NCBI GenBank assembly: GCA_003449195.1
Contig: DMID01000183.1
Location: 1 to 12,917 of the forward strand
Direction of reading: 5' to 3'
Length of the DNA: 12,917 nt
From: Lysobacteraceae bacterium
GTDB taxonomy: Bacteria > Pseudomonadota > Gammaproteobacteria > Xanthomonadales > Xanthomonadaceae
Shown: one piece after another, positions 1-6,363 of the stretch
Position numbering within the stretch: position 1 is the first letter of the stretch
How the letters are laid out: each line of letters opens with the position of its first letter
Made by a program: the position numbers and the translations under genes
Notes under the pieces: model-generated
Told to the model about the DNA's origin: nothing
Database searches by the model: none
Seen by the model: only the letters and a program-made list of their open reading frames with translations

Positions 1-343
1 TGGACTTGCCGATGCCCGGGTCGCCGCCGACCAGCACCACCGCGCCTTCCACCAGGCCGCCGCCCAGAACGCGGTCCAGCTCGCCGATGCCGGTGGACAC
101 GCGCGCCTGCTCGCTCTGCTGCACGTCCTTGAGCGCGGTGATCTTCGGCGGATCGACCTTGCCGGCCCAGCCGCTGCGGCGCGAGGCTGCCACCGCACCT
201 GTGCCGGCAGCCCCCGGCGTGGCGCTTTCCAGCACGATCTGGCTCAGCGTGTTCCAGGCACCGCATTCGGTGCACTGCCCCTGCCATTTGCTGTACTCGG
301 CTCCGCACTCGCCGCACACGTAGGCAATCTTCGCCTTGGCCAT
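1..343 (-). CDS. radA: DNA repair protein RadA, N-terminal part (runs off window)
   Basis: RadA is a RecA-like ATPase that helps process recombination intermediates (branch migration) in the cytoplasm. The first 114 codons are visible. They open with the typical MAKAKIAYVCGECG start and a four-cysteine zinc finger (C10, C13, C24, C27, with the YSKWQGQC signature between the pairs). A linker follows, then the start of the ATPase core: GIGELDRVLGGGLVEGAVVLVGGDPGIGKS, i.e. the beginning of the RadA Walker A region, is cut by the window edge right after the GIGKS motif. The ATG at 343 is chosen because the N terminus aligns with other RadA proteins; GGGA and GGCGGG runs lie upstream as possible ribosome-binding sequence. 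The gene lies 113 nt downstream of the M61 peptidase stop, with a strong hairpin between them, so it is probably transcribed separately. The rest of the ATPase and the Lon-like C-terminal domain are outside the window. Confidence 0.95.
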   Translation of the reverse strand, partial: MAKAKIAYVCGECGAEYSKWQGQCTECGAWNTLSQIVLESATPGAAGTGAVAASRRSGWAGKVDPPKITALKDVQQSEQARVSTGIGELDRVLGGGLVEGAVVLVGGDPGIGKS

Positions 344-400
344 CGTCCCGCCGTTCCCTTTGTCCGAAGCGGCAAGGGTAATCGTGCGCCGTCGCCGAAT

Positions 401-432
401 GCGAGACGGCAGGCCGAAGCCTGCCGTCTCGT
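401..432 (-). terminator. Perfect hairpin after the M61 peptidase gene, probable terminator
   Basis: Bases 403-414 and 419-430 are exact reverse complements (12 bp). One more C-G pair (402/431) and a G-T wobble (401/432) extend the stem. Read on the minus strand the loop is TTCG closed by C-G, the extra-stable cUUCGg tetraloop. It starts 25-28 nt after the peptidase stop codon and lies about 60 nt before the radA start. There is no run of T after the stem on either strand, so it is not a textbook intrinsic terminator. It may end transcription without a U-tract, protect the mRNA 3' end, or act with Rho. Confidence 0.6.
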
Positions 433-456
433 CGTCCCGCATCGGCTCAATTTCGC

Positions 457-2334
457 TCAACGCGCCTTGTACAACTCGGACAGGCGGTCCGGCTTGCCGT
501 CCAGCCGCACCAGCGAGGGGTACAGCAGGCCGCCGTGGTAATCCACCTTCACCGTATCGATGTGGTCGAAGTTCTTGACCAGCAACTCGATCGGCGCGTT
601 GCCGCCCTTGGCCGCAGTCACCGCGTCCTTCAGCACTTCGGGGCTGAACTCGCGGCCGTTGACGGCAACCAGCGACATGCTCGGCGCCAGCCCCGCCTTG
701 AAGGCCGGGCTGTCCCACAACACGTCGCCGAGCTGGCCCTTGGAATCCACGGTCAGGCCCAGCGAATAGCTCAGGTTGGCCCCTTTGCTGCGCGCCTCTG
801 CCGCCTCGTACGCCTTGTTCGGCTTGTCGGTGTACACCAGCTTCCAGCCGCTGGCGGCGATGCCGCCGATCAGCGAGCCGTGGCCATCCAGACGCTCGCG
901 CAGGAAGCCGGCCCAGTCGTATTTGGCAATGCCGTCCAGGGTGGCGACCACGTCGTCGAAGGTGTACGGGTTCACGTCCCAGTCGCCGTCCTTCATGCCG
1001 AAGAAGGCCTTGGCGAAGTCGTCGATGGAACGCTTGTCGCCGGTCAATTCGCGCAGCTTGCCGTCCACTTCCAGCCACACCATCTGGCCGCCGGAGTAGT
1101 AATCCTCGCTCATCTGGTAATTGCGGTAGGCAAGCGGACGGCGCTGGGCGATGGTCGGGTCGTTGGTGGTGTCCTGCAAGGCGCGCCAAGCCAGGCCCGG
1201 ACGGCCGCGGTCGTACGTGGCGGCGACATTGGCCAGCATGTCGCGCGCCTGATCGACGGTCCACAGACCGGAACGCGCGGCGATCACGTGGCCCCAGAAC
1301 TGGGTCTGGCCCTCATACACCCACAGCAGGCTGTCGCCCATCGGCACGTTGAAGCTCGGCGTGGCCAGGTCGGCACCACGCCGGTACTTGCCGTCCCACG
1401 AATGATTGAACTCGTGCGCCAGCAGGTCGCGGCCCAGCCAGGTCTTGTCCCATTCGGTGAAATAGCCGGTGGCACCGCTGTTCTCGCTGGAACGGTGGTG
1501 TTCCAGACCGATGCCGCCCAGCTTGCCGGTCAAGGCCAGCAGGAACTCGTAGTGGTCGTAATGACGCGCGCCGTACAGCTTGTACATCTGCTGCACCAGC
1601 GCCTGATGGGTCTTGATCTGCTCGGGCTTGGCCGCGAGGAACTTGGGATCGTCGGCAAACACGTTCAGGTGCACCGGCACCTTCGCGCCCGGGTCCAGAT
1701 CGATGCGCTTGTAGTACTTGCCCGCATACAAGGGCGAGTCGACCAGATCGTCGTAGTCGATCGGCTTGAAGGTCACCGTGTCGCCGGACTTGCTCTCGGT
1801 CTCCAGCGCGGTGGCATACGACCAGCCCGCCGGCAGCTTCACGCTGGCCTGCGCCTTGATGTTGCGGGCGTACACGCCGGCCGGATACAGCGAGTTGCTG
1901 TTCCACTGCAGGTTCAGCATTTCCGGGGTCATCACCACCCGGCCCTGATTGCCGCCCTGCGAGCTGAGGAACTTGAACTGCGCCACCACTTCGCTCGCCC
2001 CTTCCGGCACGTCGACGTGGAAGGCATAGACGTCGAACTGGTCGCGCGTCCACGGGATCGTCTTGCCGTTGGCGGTGACCACGAGGCCGGCCAGCTTGTC
2101 GACCGCCCCCGTCGGCGAATGGTTGCCCGGAATCCACTGCGGATACAGCAGGGTCAGCGGGCCGGGCTTGGCCGGCACGGTGGCCTTGACGCGGAACACG
2201 CGGCGGGCGATGTCGGTGGCATCCACGTCGATGCGCAGCAGGCCCGGCTGCGGCACGTCTTGCGGTGGCGGGGTCTGGGCCGATGCCCACGGCGCAATGG
2301 CCAGGGCGAGCAGCAGGACGGCAGGCATTTTCAT
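457..2334 (-). CDS. Secreted M61-family metallopeptidase with C-terminal PDZ domain
   Basis: This is a predicted exported zinc aminopeptidase of the M61 (glycyl aminopeptidase) family, 625 aa, close to the usual 600-650 aa. The first 19 residues form a Sec signal peptide (MKMPAVLLLALAIAPWASA, likely cut before Q20). The N-terminal beta-rich domain covers roughly residues 25-220. The zinc site is HEFNH (H307, E308, H311), with a third ligand candidate E341 in LLWVYEGQTQFWG. A PDZ-like domain (LGLTVDSKGQLGDVLWDSPAFKAGL, here given as residues about 522-590) lies near the C terminus. A longer reading to an ATG at 2415 is open, but the ATG at 2334 gives a clean signal peptide and has GGAG 9 nt upstream, so I prefer it. 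It lies 147 nt downstream of the SURF1 gene with no clear promoter. Its substrate cannot be told from sequence. M61 enzymes prefer N-terminal Gly or Ala, and the PDZ domain may bind C-termini of misfolded or periplasmic proteins. Confidence 0.93.
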   Translation of the reverse strand: MKMPAVLLLALAIAPWASAQTPPPQDVPQPGLLRIDVDATDIARRVFRVKATVPAKPGPLTLLYPQWIPGNHSPTGAVDKLAGLVVTANGKTIPWTRDQFDVYAFHVDVPEGASEVVAQFKFLSSQGGNQGRVVMTPEMLNLQWNSNSLYPAGVYARNIKAQASVKLPAGWSYATALETESKSGDTVTFKPIDYDDLVDSPLYAGKYYKRIDLDPGAKVPVHLNVFADDPKFLAAKPEQIKTHQALVQQMYKLYGARHYDHYEFLLALTGKLGGIGLEHHRSSENSGATGYFTEWDKTWLGRDLLAHEFNHSWDGKYRRGADLATPSFNVPMGDSLLWVYEGQTQFWGHVIAARSGLWTVDQARDMLANVAATYDRGRPGLAWRALQDTTNDPTIAQRRPLAYRNYQMSEDYYSGGQMVWLEVDGKLRELTGDKRSIDDFAKAFFGMKDGDWDVNPYTFDDVVATLDGIAKYDWAGFLRERLDGHGSLIGGIAASGWKLVYTDKPNKAYEAAEARSKGANLSYSLGLTVDSKGQLGDVLWDSPAFKAGLAPSMSLVAVNGREFSPEVLKDAVTAAKGGNAPIELLVKNFDHIDTVKVDYHGGLLYPSLVRLDGKPDRLSELYKAR

Positions 2335-2481
2335 CCGGGGAAACTCCAGCAGGCAGGGGAACCCTCCGATGCTAGCGCTCCGCCCGGCCGCGCCCGCATG
2401 CCATTGGTCATCCATCGGTCATGAGCGGATTGCGGAAACCACGCTTTGCCCGGCCCGTGATGGCCTGACCGACCACGGCGG

Positions 2482-3264
2482 CTAGCTGTCACGCGCCGAT
2501 TGCGAAGCCCCCTGGTATCGAAGCCGGACCCGCCGCTCGTCGACCGCCACGCGCCACGCGCCGTAGGCCACCAGCAAGGCCAGCCCGTACCACGTCAGCA
2601 GGTAGCTCAGGTGGCTGTTGCGGAACGTCGTGACCGTCAAGCCGCCGCGCGGCCAATGGTCACGGCCATCGGCCGGCGCGGTGTCGGCGGCATCGATGAA
2701 ATACGGGGCGACGGCACCGAACTGCCCCGCCGCCGCGATGGCCTGCACGTCGCGCGAGTACCAGCGCCCTTGTGCCGGCTGGTTCTTGCGCAGGAACGCG
2801 CCGCCCGGTTCGCTCAATCGCAGCAGGCCGGAGACCGTCACCGTCGCGCCATCGGCTTCGGCATCGCCCGCTGGCGGTTGCCATGAAGCCGCCGGCACGA
2901 AGCCGCGGTTGACCAGCACGGTCCAGCCTTCGCGCGTGCGCAGCGGCACCAACCGCCAGAAACCCGGGCCGAACCGGGTCACGGCCTGCACGTTGACGGC
3001 GCCGGCCAGATACCGGCCTTCGACGCGCACGTGCCGGTATTCCTGTTCTCCCGCCACGAAGCCCGGCCATGCCGCCGGCCCGGGCGCGGCCACCGCAGGC
3101 GCATGCACGCGCTGCTCGACACGGGCGATCAAATCGAGCTTCCACGCACGACGCTCCAGCTGCCATGTGCCGAGGGCGACGAACAGGATGAAGAAAAACG
3201 CAAAAAAAACGCCCACGCCGATCAGCGTGGACGTTTTTCTCGGCTTGCCGACATCACCCCGCAT
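2482..3264 (-). CDS. SURF1-family cytochrome oxidase assembly protein (Surf1q-like)
   Basis: This inner-membrane assembly factor (260 aa) belongs to the SURF1/Shy1 family, which binds heme and helps insert it into subunit I of heme-copper oxidases. TM1 is about residues 13-32, directly followed by the family signature GTWQLERRAWKLDLI. The periplasmic part has Y-x-H-V-x-V-E-G-x-Y, GFWRLVPLRT and WTVLVNRGFVP. TM2 is about 219-237 and is preceded by NSHLSYLLTWYGL, whose H218 matches the conserved histidine proposed as heme ligand in Paracoccus Surf1 proteins. It follows cyoD by 46 nt as the last gene of the bo3 oxidase operon, the place where Surf1q proteins occur next to quinol oxidases. The ATG at 3264 has no good Shine-Dalgarno, but it is the only ATG before TM1. 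Codons 9-21 overlap a strong intrinsic terminator. F20, F21 and F23 use TTT, while the other Phe codons I checked in this gene are TTC. Confidence 0.95.
   Translation of the reverse strand: MRGDVGKPRKTSTLIGVGVFFAFFFILFVALGTWQLERRAWKLDLIARVEQRVHAPAVAAPGPAAWPGFVAGEQEYRHVRVEGRYLAGAVNVQAVTRFGPGFWRLVPLRTREGWTVLVNRGFVPAASWQPPAGDAEADGATVTVSGLLRLSEPGGAFLRKNQPAQGRWYSRDVQAIAAAGQFGAVAPYFIDAADTAPADGRDHWPRGGLTVTTFRNSHLSYLLTWYGLALLVAYGAWRVAVDERRVRLRYQGASQSARDS
3202..3238 (-). terminator. Intrinsic terminator inside the 5' end of the SURF1 gene
   Basis: On the minus strand, AAAAACG (3238-3232), U, then CCACGC (3230-3225) pair with GCGTGG (3218-3213), G, then CGTTTTT (3211-3205). The U/G pair makes an unbroken 14-bp stem with a 6-nt loop (3224-3219). 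A run of eight T (3209-3202) closes it, so the GC-rich core is followed directly by the U-tract: the canonical rho-independent form. It begins 72 nt after the cyoD stop and 26 nt inside the SURF1 reading frame. It would terminate most cyoABCD transcripts unless translating ribosomes open the stem. On the plus strand the same dyad has an A/C mismatch and a T5 run, so weak activity that way is possible. Confidence 0.75.
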
Positions 3265-3305
3265 CAGCAGCGATGCCCGGACGCGGCCACACGAGAAACG
3301 CTCAT
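3264..3305 (-). CDS. Possible 13-codon leader ORF between cyoD and SURF1
   Basis: ATG at 3305, five nt after the cyoD stop, opens a frame encoding MSVSRVAASGHRC. Its TGA (3266-3264) overlaps the SURF1 ATG in the sequence TGATG. The spacing would let ribosomes finishing cyoD re-initiate here and again at SURF1. A frame this short is common by chance in GC-rich DNA, there is no clear Shine-Dalgarno, and the peptide has no recognisable function. Its only support is the placement between two coupled genes and before the terminator in the SURF1 gene. Confidence 0.2.
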   Translation of the reverse strand: MSVSRVAASGHRC

Positions 3306-3310
3306 CCGGC

Positions 3311-3700
3311 TCACGGACCGTGCAGGATTTCCTGCGGCGTCATCGGCGGCATCATGTTGGTGTTCATGTGGTGCATGACCCACAACGAGCCGCCCACGGC
3401 AATCAGCACGAGGATGGCGGTGAAGATCAGCGCGAGCATGTTCCAGCCGCCCTCGGACTTGGTGTTCATGTGCAGGAAGTACACCATGTGAACGACGATC
3501 TGCACGATCGCGAAGGCCAGAATCACATAGGCGGTGGTCGCCGGGCTCGGCAACACCTTGCCCATCACCAGCCAGAAGGGAATGGCGGTGAGGATCAGCG
3601 ACAGGACGAAGCCGATGACGTAACCGCGCATGCTGAAGTGCGGGATCTGGGCACCGTGGTCGTCGTGGTCGTGGGTGGTCTGCGTGTCGGGATGGCTCAT
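3311..3700 (-). CDS. cyoD: Cytochrome bo3 ubiquinol oxidase subunit IV
   Basis: This small inner-membrane subunit (129 aa; E. coli 109) stabilises the bo3 oxidase complex. It has a polar, His-rich cytoplasmic N terminus (H3, H10, H12, H15, H21) and then three TM helices. Family signatures are SMRGYVIGFVLSLILTAIPFW, the HMVYFLHMNTKSEGGWNM core and a C-terminal Met-rich segment (HHMNTNMMPPM). The extra length over E. coli CyoD is in the N-terminal leader and a short C-terminal tail. The ATG at 3700 overlaps the cyoC stop by one nt (TAATG), implying translational coupling. The longer frame up to 3781 would run inside cyoC and is rejected. Confidence 0.96.
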   Translation of the reverse strand: MSHPDTQTTHDHDDHGAQIPHFSMRGYVIGFVLSLILTAIPFWLVMGKVLPSPATTAYVILAFAIVQIVVHMVYFLHMNTKSEGGWNMLALIFTAILVLIAVGGSLWVMHHMNTNMMPPMTPQEILHGP

Positions 3701-4323
3701 TACAGGACTCCCATCAGGTAGACGAAGGTGAACACGGCAATCCACACCACGTCGAGGAAGTGCCAGAACATGGACAGGCACATCAGGCGACGCTGGTTGG
3801 CGGCCGTCAAACCCAGCTTGCCGACCTGGAACAGCAGCGTGACCAGCCAGACGATGCCGAAGGTCACGTGCAGGCCGTGGGTGCCCACCAGCGTGAAGAA
3901 CGAGGACAGGAAGGCACTGCGCCCCGGCCCGAAGCCCTCGTGGATCAGGTGCTGGAATTCGTAGATTTCCAACACGAGGAACACGAGGCCGAACAGGCCG
4001 GTGATCGAGAGCCAGCCCAGCACGCCGCTCTTGCTGCCCTGCTGCATCTTGATCATCGCGATGCCGTAGGTGATCGAGGACAGCAGCAGCATCAGCGTGT
4101 TGACCGCCACCAGCGGCAACTCGAACACCTCGGCCCCGGACGGGCCGCCGGCATAGTTGCGGCCGAGCACGCCGTAGGTGGCGAACAGGCTGGCGAAGAT
4201 CAGGCAGTCGCTCATCAGGTAGATCCAGAACCCGAGCAGGGTCCCGTTCTCCGTGTGATGCGTGCCCTTGAGGTCGAAATACCCGCGCGGAGCGCCCGCA
4301 GTGGTCGTTGCGATATCAGACAT
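3700..4323 (-). CDS. cyoC: Cytochrome bo3 ubiquinol oxidase subunit III
   Basis: Subunit III of the heme-copper quinol oxidase, 207 aa (E. coli 204), a five-helix membrane protein lacking the first two helices of mitochondrial COX3. Conserved blocks in order: LLGFWIYLMSDCLIFASLFATY, FELPLVAVNTLMLLLSSITYG, LEIYEFQHLI, GPGRSAFLSSFFTLVGTHGLHV and SMFWHFLDVVWIAVFTFVYLMG. The glutamate in LEIYEF and the HGLHV histidines are the usual subunit III residues. The start at 4323 overlaps the end of cyoB by 8 nt (ATGTCTGA). There is no strong Shine-Dalgarno, so it probably depends on ribosomes finishing cyoB. An in-frame extension to 4431 lies inside cyoB, adds a non-homologous Pro/Ser/Thr-rich leader, and is rejected. 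Confidence 0.97.
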   Translation of the reverse strand: MSDIATTTAGAPRGYFDLKGTHHTENGTLLGFWIYLMSDCLIFASLFATYGVLGRNYAGGPSGAEVFELPLVAVNTLMLLLSSITYGIAMIKMQQGSKSGVLGWLSITGLFGLVFLVLEIYEFQHLIHEGFGPGRSAFLSSFFTLVGTHGLHVTFGIVWLVTLLFQVGKLGLTAANQRRLMCLSMFWHFLDVVWIAVFTFVYLMGVL

Positions 4324-6316
4324 GGGTGCTGGCCAGTTGTTGGGTGCGCGCATTCTCGGTGGCGAGGACATCCTCGGCCGGGATGTGGTAATCGCGATCG
4401 TAGTTGAAGGTGTGATAGATGGCCGAGGCAATCAACGCCACGAAGGAAATCGCGGCCAGCCACCATACGTGCCAGATCATCGCGAAGCCGAACACCGTGC
4501 TGATCCCGGCCAGCACCACGCCGGCGGCGGTGTACCTGGGCATGTGGATCGGCAGGAAGCCGCCGGTCGGACGCGTGTAGCCGTGCTGCTTCATGTCCCA
4601 CCACGCGTCGATGTCGTGCACGACCGGGGTGAAGGCGAAGTTGTAGGCCGGCGGCGGCGAGGACGTGGACCACTCCAGCGTGCGGCCATTCCACGGGTCG
4701 CCGGTGACATCGCGCAGCTTGTCCTTGTTGCGGATGCTGACGAACACCTGCACGAGGAACGCGCCGATGCCGCAGGCCACCAGCACGGCACCGAAGGCCG
4801 CGATCAGGAACCACTTCTGCAACGACGGGTCGTCGAAGTGGCTCATGCGACGGGTGACGCCCATCAGGCCCAGCACGTACAGCGGGGTGAAGGCGAACCA
4901 GTAGCCGGCCAGCCAGAACCAGAACGACACCTTGCCCCAGAACGGATCGAGCTTGAAGCCGAAGGCCTTCGGGAACCAGTAGTTGATGCCGGCGAACACG
5001 GCAAACACCACGCCGCCGATGATCACGTTGTGGAAGTGGGCCACCAGGAACAGGCTGTTGTGCAGGGCGAAGTCGGCCGGCGGCACCGCCAGCATCACGC
5101 CAGTCATGCCGCCGACGGTGAAGGTGACCATGAAGCCCAGCGTCCACAGCATCGGCACGTCGAAATGGATGCGCCCGCGGTACATGGTGAACATCCAGTT
5201 GAACATCTTCACGCCGGTCGGAATGGAGATGATCATCGTGGTGATGCCGAAGAACGTGTTGACGCTGGCACCGGAGCCCATGGTGAAGAAGTGGTGCAGC
5301 CACACCAGGTACGACAGGATGGTGATGCACACCGTGGCATACACCATCGAGGTGTAGCCGAACAGGCGCTTGCGGCTGAAGGTGGCCACGACCTCGGAGA
5401 AGATGCCGAAGCACGGCAGCACGAGGATGTAGACCTCCGGGTGGCCCCAGATCCAGATCAGGTTCACGTACATCATCGGGTTGCCGCCGAAGTCGTTCGT
5501 GAAGAAATGGGTGCCCAGATAGCGATCCATCGTCAGCAGGAACAGCACCGCCGTCAGGATCGGGAACGAGACGATGATCAGCACGTTGGTGCACAGCGAT
5601 GCCCAGCAGAACACCGGCATCTTCATCAGGTTCATGCCCGGGGCGCGCATCTTGAGGATGGTCACCAACAGGTTGATGCCCGACAACGTCGTGCCGACGC
5701 CGGCGATCTGCAGCGACCAGATGTAATAGTCCATGCCGACATCAGGGCTATATTCCAGCCCCGACAGTGGGGCAAAGGCCAGCCAGCCGACCTTGGCGAA
5801 TTCGCCGATGAACAAGGACAGCATCACCAGCACCGCGCCCGAGGCGGTCATCCAGAAGCTGAAGTTGTTCAGGAACGGGAACGAGACATCGCGCGCGCCG
5901 ATCTGCATCGGCACCACGTAGTTCATGAACCCGGTGACGAAAGGCATCGCCGCGAAGAAGATCATGATCACGCCGTGGGCGGTGAACACCTGATCGAAGT
6001 GGTGCGGCGGCAGATAGCCCATGTTGTCGCCGAAGGACATCGCCTGCTGCGCGCGCATCATGATCGCGTCGGCGAAGCCGCGCAGGAACATGACCAGCCC
6101 CAGCACCATGTACATGATGCCGATCTTCTTGTGGTCGATGCTGGTGAACCACTCCTTCCACAAGTAGCCCCACAGGCGGTACTTGGTCAGGATGGCCAGC
6201 ACTGCGAGGCCGCCGACGGCGACGCCGCAGAAGGTGGCGATCAGGATGGGCTCGTGAAACGGCAGGGACTCCCACGTCAGCCGCCCCAGGAATGGATTGT
6301 TGGAGATTGTGGACAT
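4316..6316 (-). CDS. cyoB: Cytochrome bo3 ubiquinol oxidase subunit I
   Basis: This is the catalytic subunit, which oxidises ubiquinol, reduces O2 to water and pumps protons across the inner membrane. It has 666 aa (E. coli 663) and about 15 predicted TM helices. Visible ligands, all offset by +8 from E. coli: H114 and H429 (low-spin heme b), H427 (heme o3), and H292, H341 and H342 (CuB), with Y296 in WGHPEVY for the His-Tyr cross-link. The ubiquinol site R79, D83, H106 and Q109 (RGFAD, PPHHFDQ) is complete. D143 (D-channel entry), E294 and K370 (K-channel, IPTGVK) are present, so it should be a proton-pumping A-type enzyme. Together with the quinol site and the absence of CuA in CyoA, this makes it a quinol oxidase and not a cytochrome c oxidase. 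ATG at 6316 is preceded by GGGAAG. The gene starts 47 nt after cyoA and overlaps cyoC by 8 nt. Confidence 0.98.
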   Translation of the reverse strand: MSTISNNPFLGRLTWESLPFHEPILIATFCGVAVGGLAVLAILTKYRLWGYLWKEWFTSIDHKKIGIMYMVLGLVMFLRGFADAIMMRAQQAMSFGDNMGYLPPHHFDQVFTAHGVIMIFFAAMPFVTGFMNYVVPMQIGARDVSFPFLNNFSFWMTASGAVLVMLSLFIGEFAKVGWLAFAPLSGLEYSPDVGMDYYIWSLQIAGVGTTLSGINLLVTILKMRAPGMNLMKMPVFCWASLCTNVLIIVSFPILTAVLFLLTMDRYLGTHFFTNDFGGNPMMYVNLIWIWGHPEVYILVLPCFGIFSEVVATFSRKRLFGYTSMVYATVCITILSYLVWLHHFFTMGSGASVNTFFGITTMIISIPTGVKMFNWMFTMYRGRIHFDVPMLWTLGFMVTFTVGGMTGVMLAVPPADFALHNSLFLVAHFHNVIIGGVVFAVFAGINYWFPKAFGFKLDPFWGKVSFWFWLAGYWFAFTPLYVLGLMGVTRRMSHFDDPSLQKWFLIAAFGAVLVACGIGAFLVQVFVSIRNKDKLRDVTGDPWNGRTLEWSTSSPPPAYNFAFTPVVHDIDAWWDMKQHGYTRPTGGFLPIHMPRYTAAGVVLAGISTVFGFAMIWHVWWLAAISFVALIASAIYHTFNYDRDYHIPAEDVLATENARTQQLASTHV

Positions 6317-6363
6317 CTTGCTTCCCAGTAGTCGGATGCGGATGGCTTGCAGGCCGTCGGGCG

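Noticed and set aside
2335..2415. N-terminal extension of the M61 peptidase to the ATG at 2415
   Set aside because: The extra 27 residues would sit before a clean signal peptide. The ATG at 2334 has GGAG at proper spacing.
535..2424. Plus-strand open frame of 629 codons opposite the M61 peptidase
   Set aside because: Same GC-driven antisense effect. The minus-strand frame has a signal peptide, HEFNH zinc site and PDZ domain.
4262..6331. Plus-strand open frame of 689 codons opposite cyoB
   Set aside because: Antisense shadow of CyoB. The product is low-complexity His/Glu/Asp/Arg-rich, with no motif and no promoter or ribosome-binding site seen.
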